A stretch of DNA of 64,000 nucleotides from Atherix ibis. Lineage: Eukaryota; Arthropoda; Insecta; Diptera; Athericidae. Both the position numbers and the translations under genes were made by a program. The notes below the pieces were generated by a model. The model was given only the letters and a program-made list of their open reading frames with translations, searched no databases and was not told where the DNA came from. The stretch lies in contig OY282609.1 of NCBI GenBank assembly GCA_958298945.1, forward strand, positions 36,305,212 through 36,369,211. Direction: 5' to 3'. Shown piece after piece: positions 1 to 12,490 of the stretch; positions within the stretch are counted from its first letter, which is position 1; each line of letters opens with the position of its first letter.

Positions 1-907
1 TCCTGAAATCATCGACAAAATCCACGATCTGATTTTGAACGATCGGCGAATTAAAGTGCGCGAATTAGTTGAGGCCACGGGCATATCACAAGGTACAGTC
101 GCTTCAATTTTGCATGAAAAATTGTCTGTGAAAAAAATTTCGGCAAGATGGGTGCCGCGTTTGCTCTCAGAGGAGAATAAGCGCAATCGTGTAGTGGACT
201 CTGAGGATATGTTGGCACTCTTTCATCGCAATCCTGCCGAATTCCTTCGTCGATATGTCACTTTGGACGAAACCTGGATACACTACTACACTCCAGAAAC
301 GAAGAGACAGTTATCACAGTGGATTTTCAAGGGTGAACAGGCTCCGAAGAAGGCAAAAACTGTGCCATCGGCCGGCAGGCTGATGGCCACGGTCTTTTGG
401 GATTCGCAGGGCATCATTTTTATCGACTACTTGGAAAAAGGAAAAACAATAACAGGAGCGTATTACGCGTCGTTATTGCAACGGTTGAGCGAGGAAATCA
501 AAGAGAAACGCCCCCATCTGAAGAAGAAAAAAATCCTCTTGCATCAAGACAATGCGCGTGTGCACAACTGCGCTGTTTCCATGGCCAAAATTGTGGAATT
601 GAGAATGGAATTGTTGCAGCATCCCGCTTATTCACCAGATTTGGCCCTGAGTGACTATTTTCTTTTCCCCAATCTGAAGAAATGGCTTGGCGGACGACGG
701 TTCACTTCCAACGAGGACGTCATTGCTCAAACGGATGAGTATTTTGCAGAACTTCCGAAATCCTATTTTTTGGACGGGATAAAAATTTTGGAGAAACGGT
801 TGGAAAAGTGTATAGAGCTAAAAGAGGATTTTGTTGAAAATAAAAATTTTTTTTTTTTTAAAAACAGTTTTTTTCCATCTTTTTAAGGACTTATTGAACG
901 ACCCTCG
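1..907 (+). mobile_element. mariner element, copy 1 (left part outside window)
   Basis: This is the right-hand part of a Tc1/mariner-superfamily DNA transposon. The 3' tip, read inward from 907, is CGAGGGTCGTTCAATAAGT, and it abuts a TA at 908-909, the expected target dinucleotide. The tip differs at only a few bases from the TIR of the element at 18646-19936, so both belong to one mariner lineage. The left TIR and the start of the transposase lie before the window. The element is more diverged than copy 2 and has lost its normal stop codon. Confidence 0.9.
2..886 (+). CDS. mariner transposase, partial (N-terminus outside window), altered C-terminus
   Basis: The transposase would cut and reinsert the element at TA sites through a DDE/D-type RNase H fold. 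The frame is open from base 2, so the true start lies upstream. The end of the helix-turn-helix region is visible (RIKVRELVEATGISQGTV), then the linker motif WVPRLL. The catalytic blocks follow: TLDETWIHYYTPE (first Asp), LLHQDNARVH (second Asp) and YSPDLALSDYFLF (third Asp). Thirty-four residues separate the last two Asp, the DD34D spacing of mariner. All three acidic residues are present. A one-base loss near 838-843 puts the usual TAA out of frame, so translation runs into a Phe/Lys-rich tail ending at 886. The element is therefore probably decayed, though its core is nearly intact. Confidence 0.88.
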   Translation, partial: PEIIDKIHDLILNDRRIKVRELVEATGISQGTVASILHEKLSVKKISARWVPRLLSEENKRNRVVDSEDMLALFHRNPAEFLRRYVTLDETWIHYYTPETKRQLSQWIFKGEQAPKKAKTVPSAGRLMATVFWDSQGIIFIDYLEKGKTITGAYYASLLQRLSEEIKEKRPHLKKKKILLHQDNARVHNCAVSMAKIVELRMELLQHPAYSPDLALSDYFLFPNLKKWLGGRRFTSNEDVIAQTDEYFAELPKSYFLDGIKILEKRLEKCIELKEDFVENKNFFFFKNSFFPSF

Positions 908-909
908 TA

Positions 910-3049
910 CAATATAATGGTGTTAAAATTTCACTATTAGAAATTGAATTTTATCATTACAATAACGCTGATGATTATCTTTATACTAACTAGTATAAAG
1001 CTCTCGAAAATTATTAAATAATGTTAAACTTTTATAACTATAAATGTTAAATCGCAAATTCATTTATTAAAATTGATAAATTTTTAAATTCATATCTTTA
1101 TATTACTTAGGATGATTATATCTAATAACTATATTCCACTATACATATTGCTGCTCTTTACTATATATATATTCTCTTAATATTATATCATAATTATCTG
1201 ATCTATAGAGTACTCCGCATTCATAAAATTAGGGAGAAAAAATTAGTCCATAGGTGCAAACCAATTAACCAAAAGCAGAAAACAAAATTGTTATTTAGAT
1301 TATTGCCATTTTTTTCAAATTTGTGTATTTTTGGTCAACATTTTGTTTTAATTTAAAAACGAAATTTTTTAGGAGAAAGAAATATTCAGAAGAAGCTGTA
1401 AGTTAATATTAAAGTGAAGGATGATAATTCATAAAAAAAATCCTGTACCCACAATATTGTTTCATGATAATTTATTATAGAAATTGAAAATTTTTGGCTT
1501 CAATTGATTCCGTATAATTTATCAAGATTCGTCAAGCAAAACAACCTTCTGAATGTGCGCATATGTGTTTGTGCAAAAAATTGTTTATTTGATCTATTGT
1601 AGAATTGCAGAAAATTATTATAACGCAAACCTATGAATTTATATAAATATTCATTCAGAATATCTTTCATTATTTTTGATTTTATGTATTTCAATTTTTA
1701 ATTTTATATGTTTTAATTAATTGAAAATGTAGAACAAATATTATTCATAATTACTAAATCATCAATTAAACAATTGTATAATTGCTAACTATTTAAGCTC
1801 AATTATTGTATTTGATGATATTATTTCTGAAAAATTTATTACTTAAAGATAGCGCTATCTAAGAATATTTTTTTTTTATGAAAATTGAATTGCATATAGT
1901 TCTAATTTAAATAAGTAAAGTATCAAATTCATTCGCAGGTTTTCGTTAATTTACAACATGTCTATGCGTTCATTTTAAGCCTTACTGTAGTAAAAAGGAG
2001 CTAGAAATTAAGGGGAAAAATGGAAAATCAATTATAATAATGCAAAAGTTAATCTTTGTTGGCTTCTTTTTGTTTACTGTTTCGAAACTAAGAAGAACGT
2101 GTCCAATGTGTAAATAAACCTTCAACAAACCAAAGATCAATAAAGAAAATCTTGTGATGAAATAGGTACGAGTATGATGAATATAGTCAAAACAAATAAC
2201 TAAAGTGAGCACATTTATTCGGTCCATAGACTCTCTTGGCTAGATCAATCATATACTGGAAGAAGCTTATCATTATTGTTAACACTTATTTTTGTTTCGT
2301 TGTTATTGAGTTTTGTTTTCTTCAATCTTCGATGTTGTTCTTTTTTCTATAATAGCATACCTTCTGTACTGATTGAATAGGATTTTTTAATATTGTGAAT
2401 GAGAAATTACAAGAGGTAGATTAAAAAAATATATGTCTAGACGATTCTGACCTAAAACAACGACCTACATTCATGTATACCTATATATGTACACTTTGCT
2501 GATATGTGTGACCATATATATGGCTGCTAACGTTATTTATTAATAAAGGTATATTTATTACTTATTAAACTGAATAATACGTAAAGTATGATTGATTTAT
2601 TTTCGTTTTTATTTACTATAACAATAAGCTTTTCAAATATTTTTTTTAGGAACAATTAATTTTTTGTTTTGGCAAGTACAATGCATAGATTAGGAAGTGT
2701 TTTTTAAAAAAAAATAATGATAATTTCTCAAAGGGATTAGTAAAAGAATGTTGGATTTAGTATAAGCTTATTTGTCTAGTTCACATTTCATTCATCTGGA
2801 CATTTAGAGCTAGATATTGTATGTGCGTTAAAAAATAGTTTTCCATTTTTTTTATTTAATTGCAAATAAGGGTATGTATGTAGATTATAACCTGTATTCA
2901 AAGAAACGTGTTCAACACTTTAGAATTTTTTTTTCCAAAATTAATATTCTTATATACTTTAAATATATTTAAAAAATAATACTTTTCAGCAGTTATAAAA
3001 AAATATATCATATAAAAGTAAGTAACTTTCTAACTTAGTCTATTATAGT
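910..3049. other. AT-rich non-coding stretch, no gene seen
   Basis: This stretch is A/T-rich with short homopolymers and scattered ATAT runs. The few open frames are short and lysine/asparagine/isoleucine-rich, as expected by chance at this composition. No RNA gene, transposon motif or splice pattern was recognised. It is probably intron of lft, if the gene extends to the left. Confidence 0.5.
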
Positions 3050-4058
3050 CCCATTTCCTCTGAGTCTTTTTCCCAAAAATTTTAAGCCCTCGAAAATTAA
3101 ATCTACTATTCTGCGCCTTCCCAATAAAAAATCTCCTGGTTATGATCTAATAACAGCTCCTATTCTGAAGCAAATTTCCCGAAAAGCTTTAGTTTTACTT
3201 ACATACATTTTTAATGGTATCCTACGCACAACCTATTCTCCTTTACTCTGGAAATTTCCTGTCATTAAAATGATTCCTAAACCAAATAAACCCATTAATT
3301 CTTCTTCCTCCTATATCAATCTTTTATCAAACCCTGGTAAATTTTTTGAAAAACTCCTATTAAAACGACTCTACCCAGTCCTAGTTAATGAAAAAATTAT
3401 TCCTGATCACCAATTTTGGCTTCCGATGCCATCGCATTGTTGATCATATTGCATCCTCTCTTGAGGGGAAAAAATATTAACCAGGAGTATTTTTAGATAT
3501 ATCCCAAGCTTTCGATCGTATGTGGCATCGTAGACTCCTCTGGAAACTCAAAAACTTTCTTCCTTCAACATACTACTTTATCATAAATTTATATCTCTCC
3601 CAATGTCATTTCCAAGTTGCAATTAACTCAGAATCCTCGGAGATATATCCTATTCTAGCCGAAGTCCCACAAGGTAGTATCCTTGGTCACATTTTATATA
3701 ATATTTATACACATGACAACGGCCATACTTGCTACCCATACAAATCCTGACATAGCTTCCAACAATTTACAATTCCATATACACAACCTTCAATCCTAGT
3801 TTAAGAGATGGAGAGTGAAGGTAAATGAACAGAAGAATGCTCACATTACTTTCATACTTTGGCAAGGAAAACATACACCTTTATACCTTAATAGCAACAT
3901 TATTCCACAATATGATAAAGTGCGTTATTTGGGACTTTACCTGGACAAAAGACTAACATGGAACCCACATACTAGACTAAAAAGAGTTGAAGCTAACAGA
4001 CGTTACCTACAACTTCTTAGACTACTTGACAAACGCTAGAAACTAACAATCAAAAGTA
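3050..4058 (+). mobile_element. jockey-clade non-LTR retrotransposon remnant, 5' piece
   Basis: This is a relic of a LINE-type retrotransposon covering the middle of the reverse transcriptase ORF. It begins inside the coding region and is cut by the DD41D element at 4059; the remainder resumes at 5288. The translated segments read like jockey-clade RT: LPNKKSPGYD, the GVFLDISQAFDR box, PQGSILG and YLGLYLDKRLTWNPH. Frameshifts and stops separate them. The left boundary is approximate. Confidence 0.85.
3051..4039 (+). pseudogene. reverse transcriptase pseudogene (jockey type)
   Basis: This was the RT that copies retroelement RNA at the target site. Fingers/palm sequence starts near 3051 (KNFKPSKIKSTILRLPNKKS) and runs open to two stops near 3441. 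Motif A (LDISQAFDR) resumes by about 3484, and motif B (PQGSILG) lies near 3668. The catalytic motif C (YADD) is absent. After NIYTHDN near 3720 the sequence jumps, in another frame, to AILATHTNPDIAS, so about 15-20 codons including YADD have been lost. The thumb/connection part (KVRYLGLYLDKRLTWNPHTR) is open to 4039. With motif C gone it cannot encode an active polymerase. The jockey clade assignment is from motif recognition only. Confidence 0.85.
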
Positions 4059-5287
4059 AGAGTGATATGATTTCTAAGTAACGTTCCGGCCATTTGTAAT
4101 ATGTCGTGATCTGTCATTTTTTTTTCATTGTATTCAGTAAAGCTTACAATTTTATCATGGAGAGATATACGCAAGAACGACATTTACAAATTATTCAATT
4201 TTATTATCAAAATAATCGTTCTCCAATTGCAACTTTTCGTGCGCTTTTGCCATTTTATGGTCGTAATAATCGTCCAACTGTGCTCGCTATTCGTCGAATT
4301 GCTAAAAATATCGAGCATACATTTTCTTTACATAATGTTCAAGTGCCAATAAGATAAAGAACCGCTCGAAGTAATGAAAATATTGCTGCCGTTCAGGCAA
4401 GTGTTGCTGAAGACCGCAATTTGTCGATTCCAAGACGTTCTCAGGAATTGGGAATGTCTCCAACCACAACCTGGCGGATTTTGAGAAAGGATTTGGGCTT
4501 GCATCCGTATAAAATTGTTATCACTCAAGAACTGAAGCCATTGGACCACCGTAATTTGCTGAAGAGTGGAACAACTCTTCTCCGATGAGGCTCACTTTCA
4601 TCTGAGTGGTGCGGTAAATAAACAAAACTGTCGATTCTGGTGCGAAGAAAATCCACAAATTATTCATGAACACCCATTACATTCACCTAAATTGACAGTT
4701 TGGTGTGGTTTTTGGTCTGGTGGAATCATTGGTCCGTACTTCTTTCGAAATGAAGCTGGTAACACCGTTACTGTCAATGGAGAGCAGTATAGGTCGATGA
4801 TAACCAACTTTTTATGACCGAAATTGGAAGAAGTTGATCTTGACAACATCTGGTTCCAACAAGACGGAGCTACGTGCCACATAGCACGTGCAACAACCGA
4901 ATTATTGCGAGAAAAGTTTGGATATATGATTATTTCAAGAAATTGTGACAGTGAATGGCCTCCAAGAAGTTGGGATTTAACACCATTAGACTATTTCTTG
5001 TGGGGTTATTTGAAGTCATTGGTTTTTAGCAATAAACCAGACTCTCTTCAAGCTTTAGAATTCAATATTGAACGTGCTATTCATGATATACGACTTGATT
5101 TAGTGGAAAAAGTGCTCGAAAATTGGGAACATCGAATTCGTTCCTGCAAAAAAAGTCGTGGAGGCCATTTGAATGACGTTTTATTCAGAACTTAATTGTA
5201 TCGATTGTACTTCACATTAAATAAAAAACATTTCAATTTCCTTAACAAGTAGTGTGTTTTTTATTTTAAAAGAAATCATATCACTCT
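4059..5287 (+). mobile_element. DD41D (rosa-like) Tc1/mariner-superfamily element nested in the retrotransposon
   Basis: The element has perfect 17-bp terminal inverted repeats, AGAGTGATATGATTTCT at 4059-4075 and its complement at 5271-5287. Each end is flanked by TA (4057-4058 and 5288-5289), the duplicated target. Removing it and one TA rejoins the two pieces of the jockey RT. The interior encodes a decayed transposase with a DD41D signature. Total length is 1229 bp, including one internal deletion in the coding region. Intact TIRs and target duplication suggest it inserted after the retrotransposon was already present. Confidence 0.9.
4157..5195 (+). pseudogene. DD41D transposase pseudogene
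   Basis: The ATG at 4157 opens a helix-turn-helix N-terminus (MERYTQERHLQIIQFYYQNN). A TAA at 4355-4357 interrupts the frame. A second DNA-binding part (SIPRRSQELGMSPTTTWRIL) continues in the same frame to about 4560. There a frameshifting deletion of roughly 20 codons, compared with related transposases, precedes the catalytic domain. That domain shows FSDEAHFHLSG (first Asp), WFQQDGATCH (second Asp) and SWDLTPLDYFLWGY (third Asp). There are 41 residues between the last two catalytic Asp, which is the DD41D class rather than mariner DD34D. A TGA at 4815-4817 replaces what looks like a Trp codon. The C-terminus is open to TAA at 5193-5195. All catalytic residues survive, but at least three lesions prevent a full product. 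Confidence 0.88.
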
Positions 5288-5745
5288 TATTCGAAAACTC
5301 TTTACAATACAATTATAAAACCTATTTGGACATATGGACTTGAACTTTGAGGTTCAACAAAAAGTTCCAATTCTTATCGCGTCCAAGCCGTAAAATTTAT
5401 TCTCCGTAAAAATTGTTGATGCCCCCTTTTATGTTTGTAACAACGTAATACAATGTGATCTAAATGTTCCCTTTGTTCAGGACCTGTGCATTTCCCGCTA
5501 TCAAAAATTTCACTTGCGTTTACCCTATCATCATACCCCTCTTGTGAAAGAATTGTCTTGTACTGCCCTCCCCGGAAAAACTAATCGGAGAGTTAAGAAA
5601 CAATGGCCTAGAGATTTTCTAGAGGAATTTAACTTCCATTAGTTGGAGAAAATACGATGGGTGTTTACTTCCACTTCATGATTTTAAATTAAAATGTTAT
5701 GTGAATCTGCTTGTTACAATAAAATTCTAGTTGTAGATAAAAAAA
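5288..5745 (+). mobile_element. jockey-clade retrotransposon remnant, 3' piece
   Basis: This is the continuation of the RT relic after the DD41D insertion. Degenerate reading in shifting frames gives IIKPIWTYGLEL, an ILRK-like segment and NRRVKKQWPRDFLEEF. These are the C-terminal motifs also seen in the copy at 26218-26695. The shared 3' UTR motif CGATGGGTGTTT occurs near 5655. The element ends in TAGTTGTAGAT followed by an A-rich tail near 5745, the usual 3' end of a LINE. Confidence 0.8.
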
Positions 5746-8700
5746 GACTATTATAGAAACTATCATCAAATAATTCCCTAAAAAATGCAAGGAAAAAAAT
5801 TCTACAGAGTTGTTTTGATTATTTCTGTCATCTTCAATAACATTCTTACGGAATGCAATCTGTAGTTTTCATACAAATAAAAGCTTAAATTATATTATTA
5901 AAAGAATTTTGTTTTATATTTTTATATAAATATAAAATATTACCAAATATCCGCTCTTTTTATAAAAATTAATGTCTCTTCTTTCATTTAATATTTTAGA
6001 AATCCCCTCCAAAGGTATTTTATATTTCGAATAGTCAATTCAAGTGCATTTTGATATGTTACCCAAATAAAAAAAAAGACTGCCAATAAATTCTGTTATA
6101 ATTTATTTTAGTTCATATACTACAGCCAATATTTAATAAAATTAAATAATATAAATTTAATTAAAAGGGAAAATTTTAAAATAAAATAACTATATAGAAA
6201 TTTTACTATATGTTAGCAAATATTCGTTTATATCTTTTATAATAAATAAATTCTAAAAATTGTAAATTTTGAACATGAACTGACTTGTTTTCTTTGTTTG
6301 AAATATTCATTCTTTCATAGACGAAGCTGGATGATGACTATTGGTTATGGAATTTTTTGAAAGTTGTGTAAAAAGATATTATTTCGCCACAGTATTTATT
6401 GTTAAACCACATAAATGTCACATCTTTTACAATAAATTTACTTTTGACAATTTTTGATATAATTTTATTTAGAATTTGCCTCATACGAATCTATTTTGTC
6501 TACTAATTTAAATATTAACAAATATAAAAAAATATAAAATTTCCAAATTATAAATACATTATTGATTTTATTATTTTTTGTTAAAATTTCATAGATGGGG
6601 AGAGGTACAAATTTGGGTAAAGCAATAATTAGTTAAATTCAGTTACATATAAGTTTTGAAAAAACTATTTTCATTTTAAAAACTTTGAATAAACTTTCAT
6701 AACATGAATTGAAAAAAGATTTCCAAATAAATTTATTATAGTTTATTTTTATCAATGTAGCCAAGATTTGTTTATTAAACTTATTCTTAGAATCCGAATC
6801 TAGACCGTTGATATAATCAATGTTCATTCATTATTCAGAAAGGGTTATAGTATTTGGCCTCAAAATATTTTTTAATATAAACTGTGTTCTTGATTTTGTT
6901 GTACTAGTTTATTGTGGAATGTTGAGACCGATTTTTGCCAATGACTTGAAGAATATACACTAATTATCGTTTAAAGATTTTTTTATCATCCTTTCCGATG
7001 GCGAATATAACTTTAAGCTAATTATTTTTGGATTATAGACGAAGAAATATTTTCTAAGACTATCTCAAATATTTTGATATATTCAATATTTTTACTTAAA
7101 GCCTGGGCAGCCTTACACATGTTTATTTATCAAGAAGTATGAGAGAATCTACTTAAATTTGTACTATTTATTAGATGAGATTGATTATTATATGTGCTGA
7201 AACTAAGATATAAAATTTATTTAAATATATAGTTAAACCATAACAATTTATATAGAATTAGAATTGAACTTGTAACCATTATAAAAGGATATTTTCAAAA
7301 TAATATTATTAGTATAATATGTGTGAAAATATTTCAATAACGTATTTAAGTCTTTGGAAATTTAAATGTCGTACCATGAGATGTAAAAATAGTGCAAATA
7401 TAATTAGAACATAAATATATATTTTATTAAACTACAAAATAAACATAAATTAAAATTGTTTCAAATTACAAAAAAAATGAACAAATAACTAGAAAATCTT
7501 TATACAAAATGAATTTGAAACGATTTTGTTTATTTTCAGAACTAAATAAATACGAAATGGAATATAATTTTAATAACAAATATTTATATTATCTAGCTTT
7601 TAATTTTTATGATATTAGGTTTTATTTACAATATAATTTTGCAAATTCATTGTTTTTGTGTTTTACGGTTGAAAAAGTAAACTTTATCTTATTGTCAGGA
7701 ATTATAATCGTCTCTAAGTATTAAAATTTACGAAGAATATGTATTGCTTTTCATATGCTAGTATAATTTTGTTTTCCGATATAGTCATTTATTGAATGGT
7801 TATTTTAGTAGAATTTTCGCTGTTCCGAGATAATATGAATGACTTATAAAATGAAGCTATTCATAAAACTGGAGGAAAATAGTGAAATAATTTATACTAT
7901 CTTCATAGTTTCGGTTCGGTTTGTTTTTATTCATTTTTCTTTTAGAGGTGTACCTTTCAATTTTCAGTAGATGTCGATAACTTCAAGTAGATAAATTGAT
8001 GTTCATCGTTTCTTTTTATTGTTATTATTATTTGCATTAAGGCGCTCAAATTGAGTTTATCTCATAAAACAACAAGCTATTATGATCTGCTTTTGTATGA
8101 AATGTTTATATTGCATATACTTTTACATGAATGATTCTAAACTAAATATACGAATCATGAACTATTTTTGATCTTGTTTTATTTCCAATCAATTTTGATT
8201 TATTTTATTCATTCAAAATTTACGGAGTTCTACGTTATAGTTGGTATATTTTCATGCCGTTTATCTCTTAACCAAAAGATATTATACTTCTATTGAGATG
8301 TAGATAAATTTGAATATTGAAACTATACCTCTGATAGTGATGGTTTTGATGTTTGACGTATTTATTATTAATGCAATTTATAGTCTTCTTAAAAAGCTGT
8401 AAGCAATAGTTTTATTCATATGTGTATTATATGTATGCGCATGTAAAAACTTTCAGTCAAAAACGAAGTTCCTATTATAGAAAATGAAGTGAAATATATT
8501 AAACAGAACAGAATATGAAGTTGTTATAGCCTATTATATTTCTTTGTGTAGTTAATTTAAATATTCTATCAATTTTAATGTCAAAAAAACTTTCTCCAAT
8601 AAGCTATCAAATGTATATTCATACAAAACTATGGCTTGTTTTTATATACAACTATAAAGTTAGTTATTTACTATGATTGATTCATTTAAATAAACATTGA

Positions 8701-10996
8701 AATTATCATAAAATATATTAAAGGAAATAAGAAATTTTAGTATCATCGTAAATATTCATCATTCTACCGATTAGAAATGGGTTTGAAATTATCCCAGAAT
8801 CATTAGTTTTGTTATTTATTTATGAATTGTTAAAGGTTTTTTTTAGTTCATTATTTATCTTCTCAAATTCTCTTTTGTAATTAATTTAGAAAACTCAGAA
8901 TATTTCAAAACTACAACTATTAAAAATTCTTTTTAAAATTATAATTATAAAAATTTTTGTGTTATTAAAATTAATGAGAAATATTTATTTAACTAATATT
9001 TGAAGAAAAAGTGCAATTGGTGAAGTGTAAGAAATTTAAACTGTAGACTCCTTAACAGTTCACTTACACATAAATTGTTTGTCCTATAAGCATTTTGTTA
9101 ACAAAAATTAATTTCCTGATGGATTATTTACGTAAAGTTTTGTTTTCATTGCCACAAACGTTGTTTCATCAAAAAACTTCATGTTCGTATTAATTAGTAT
9201 TCCTTGTAAAATAAAATAATATTATTTCATTTAAATCTCAATATATATATATATATATTTAATATAAATTAAATATATATATATATATATTGTTTAGCTT
9301 TCCTGTAATCCTTTTTATGCGAAAGATAAATATAATTATAAATTAATTTATGTTTTATATTACAAATACCGGGCGAGTTATTTTTTATATGAATATCATA
9401 ATAAAGACTCCATAAGAAGATAATGTTGATTTTTAATCAATACATTTTTCTAAAAATTAAGAATTAAATTGAATAAGAAAACTTTCAAAAAATTGCTTTT
9501 ATTAAAAATTTCAGCAAAATAATAACTAATTCGCATAAATATTATCAGACTAAAACCAATTCATATATGCAATCGTACAGAATCTTTTTAGTTATTTATG
9601 AGAAAGACTATAATTGATTAAAGTAGATTTTCCAATAATTAAATCGTCTTTCAAATAAACATATAAAATCAATAAATATCCGATTTTATAATATGATTCG
9701 ATCTTTTATCGCATCCAATACAGAACAGATTCAGATTTATAGAGATTCGTAGGATTATTTTAAGGGATCAATTTATATATGTAAATCTACGAGTACTATA
9801 TACTGGAACCGTCTAATATGCTACTTAGCCTAAGTTATTACAGAAACCAATTGGCCCGGTTCTATTAAAAAGTTGGTAGAATAAACTCTATGAAACCACG
9901 ATAAATGTTTTTAGATATATGGTGTAAGGCTCAGGTATGGAGATGTTACATGTCGCACTTTTCTCTAACTGCGTGAGTCCAAATGAACCATAAAAGTAAT
10001 GTTAGCTGAAAGATACTCGTAAATGAATACATAAATAAAAATCTTCATTTTAGTTCGATCGTATAACCGTCCAACGCAGAAATGGAGTTATACTCATGAA
10101 GAATCTTTCCGAATAACGCAAAGACTTTTTGGTTCGAGTATGCATTTTTTAGAATTCGTACAGAATTAATGGGCAGATTCGTTGAAAAGTAAACTTTAGG
10201 AAAGCAGAAAAGTAATTGCTAAAATCAGAGAAAAGTCATTGATAAATTTATCACATTTTCTATGCGACAGTTTCCTATGCTGCAAACAACACTAAGATAT
10301 TTTTAAATATTATTTTGTAATATAAAACAGTTTTAATATGAAATAATTGTTCGGATATATATTCAGGCTAATACTGAAGGATCCTTTTTACTAAAGTATA
10401 GTAAAAGACGTTATTATAACCCCATCATTTTAGTCGTTTTTTTTTTAAATGAACTCAAAAAGAATCCAATAAATATTATAAAATTCATCTATACATAATT
10501 CACATAAATCTATCAAGAAAGAGTATTTTTTCTACCTAATACTAAAAATTAGAAAAACTCTTCTTTTGGCTTTAGAATTTTTATTAATAGTATCCTACCT
10601 AAAGAATAATAACAGATAATTATATAATGAGTATAAACAATAATTTTGCACACTAAAAATAAAAATAAGAACTAATAAATGAAGAAATTTTCGGTTAAAT
10701 TACAATTTTAAAAAATTTCGAAATAGACTTTTTAGAATCGCAAGTCGAGACTTATGTTAAAGTATCATAAACTCTTAAGAGCATTGTTTTTTTGTTGAGC
10801 GTGAAGGATGAGTATGGCAATTTGCACAACTAGAAACTCAAAATTAACGTACATAGGAGATATTTAGATAATACAGTCAATAATTTTGAAAGGATTTTGA
10901 ACGGAATGAATTTTATTCGGGGGCAATTGGGAGTTCAAGTCCATAAGTTCAAATGGGTTTCATCGCTGTATTATATATTAACAGTAGACTACAAGT
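5746..10996. other. AT-rich non-coding stretch, no gene seen
   Basis: No open frame here has coding character; translated segments are dominated by Asn, Ile, Lys, Phe and Tyr. Two short blocks, about 7287-7334 and 7568-7630, are the donors of the patchwork insertion at 11056-11160. An (AT)-rich hairpin lies at 9239-9292. Otherwise nothing was recognised. Confidence 0.5.
9239..9292. repeat. (AT)n hairpin
   Basis: Two 25-bp arms of alternating AT flank an ATAA centre at 9264-9267. They form a perfect inverted repeat that could extrude as a cruciform. It most likely arose by expansion of a TA microsatellite around a palindromic TTTAAT/ATTAAA core. Confidence 0.75.
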
Positions 10997-11219
10997 CTTC
11001 TCAATCAGTTCTTAATATTGTACAGTGTCATTTTTGTAATAATGCTGACATTAAGGATATTTTCAAAATAATATTATTAGTATAATATGTGTGAAAATAT
11101 TTTAATAACAAATATTTATATTATCTAGCGTTTAAATTTTATGATATTAGGTTTTATTTACTTCTCAATCAGTTCTTAATATTGTACAGTTTCATTTTTG
11201 TAATAATGCTGACATTAAG
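10997..11219. repeat. 59-bp direct duplication flanking a 105-bp patchwork insertion
   Basis: The segment 10997-11055 is repeated at 11161-11219 with a single mismatch (GTACAGTGTC versus GTACAGTTTC). The intervening 105 bp is not random. Its left half matches 7287-7334 and its right half matches about 7568-7630, with the switch inside a shared ATTTYAATAAC stretch. The pieces keep the donor orientation. The arrangement looks like repair synthesis with template switching, not a transposon. Confidence 0.85.
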
Positions 11220-12490
11220 ATTTAATGATGGAGCTTTTTCATACCAAAAAGTAAATGTAATATTAACTTTTTCTGGTCATTGATATTCAGTAAAACCAAT
11301 AAATTATTATTAATAATTGTTATAATAAGTATTAAGAATGTAAAGAATAGAAACAAGGATGGTATTTTGAAAAATATCTGAATAAATGCAGGATGCATAT
11401 TTCAGAATATTAGTAAGTGACATTGTATTAAGTTGGATTTTATTAAATATCTGAATCAATGCACGTAGAGTATATGATATTTTTGAGATTCCAGATATGT
11501 CAAAAATGGTCAAAAGCATGTGCTCAATCCGGAAACACACTTGGGCAGTATTCTTTCTATTCAAGCAAATGCTATGGACCAATACTAAATGATATCTGAA
11601 AATAAAATCTATTTAAGTTTTAGAGTTTTTTTTCTTCAAATTTTTCAATTATATAGTATATTTTAAAAATATTTAATATAAAAAATTATTGAATTATATA
11701 ATAAACAAGCATATGTGCATGTTCACAATTAGTCAGTATAATTTTGAAATCGTATGCAATAATAAACGCAATTTAACGGATCAGATATGCAATGTCTTAG
11801 TATAATCCAAAAAACCACTATCACTTAATTATATAAAAATCCTTTCAATATAATAATTTGTTACATTGAATGTACTCAACTAATTTGCAGGTAAAAATAT
11901 ACATCAGTTGTGCAACGGGATTATTTTAGAAAATAGTGCTTGTTTAAGTATACCTCTAGATAGTAATCGGTTGTAAAATAGAATGCAGTAAAATAGATAT
12001 TATTACTTTTATTAAAAATCTAAAACTAATCGCAACCATATCATATTCGCAGGTTACTTCATATTATTGAAATCATATACAGACATTTTACAACTCAAAA
12101 CATATTTTATGACTAAAAAATTCCTTGCCGACAACAATTCTAAAATATTGTTGTAACAGCTAAACCATGGTTTATGTGTAATAATGCCGCTTATGCATGC
12201 TTTGACAGTAAGATACTATTGATTTTATATTGGATTTATGTATAAAACGTGTAAAATATTCAATATTTAATTTGTTGCAATTTAATGCTTTAAATGTATT
12301 TAAAATAACTATTAAAAGACAACAGAAAAAAATTATTTTATTTGTTATAATTGAATAATCCTTCTTATTAACAATCTACATTACAGTTGAATGAGATTTT
12401 TTTTTGTTTATTCATCCGTTGACATAATGGTCTGAAAATTGTCTTGAACGGACAATAATCATATCATTATTGTTAGTGAATTAATCTATG
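11220..12490. other. AT-rich non-coding stretch, no gene seen
   Basis: This is A/T-rich DNA with only chance open frames and no recognisable transposon ends, RNA genes or splice-flanked coding segments. Confidence 0.5.

Noticed and set aside
397..654. Second open frame inside mariner copy 1
   Set aside because: It overlaps the real transposase frame and has no mariner or other motifs; it is a shadow frame.
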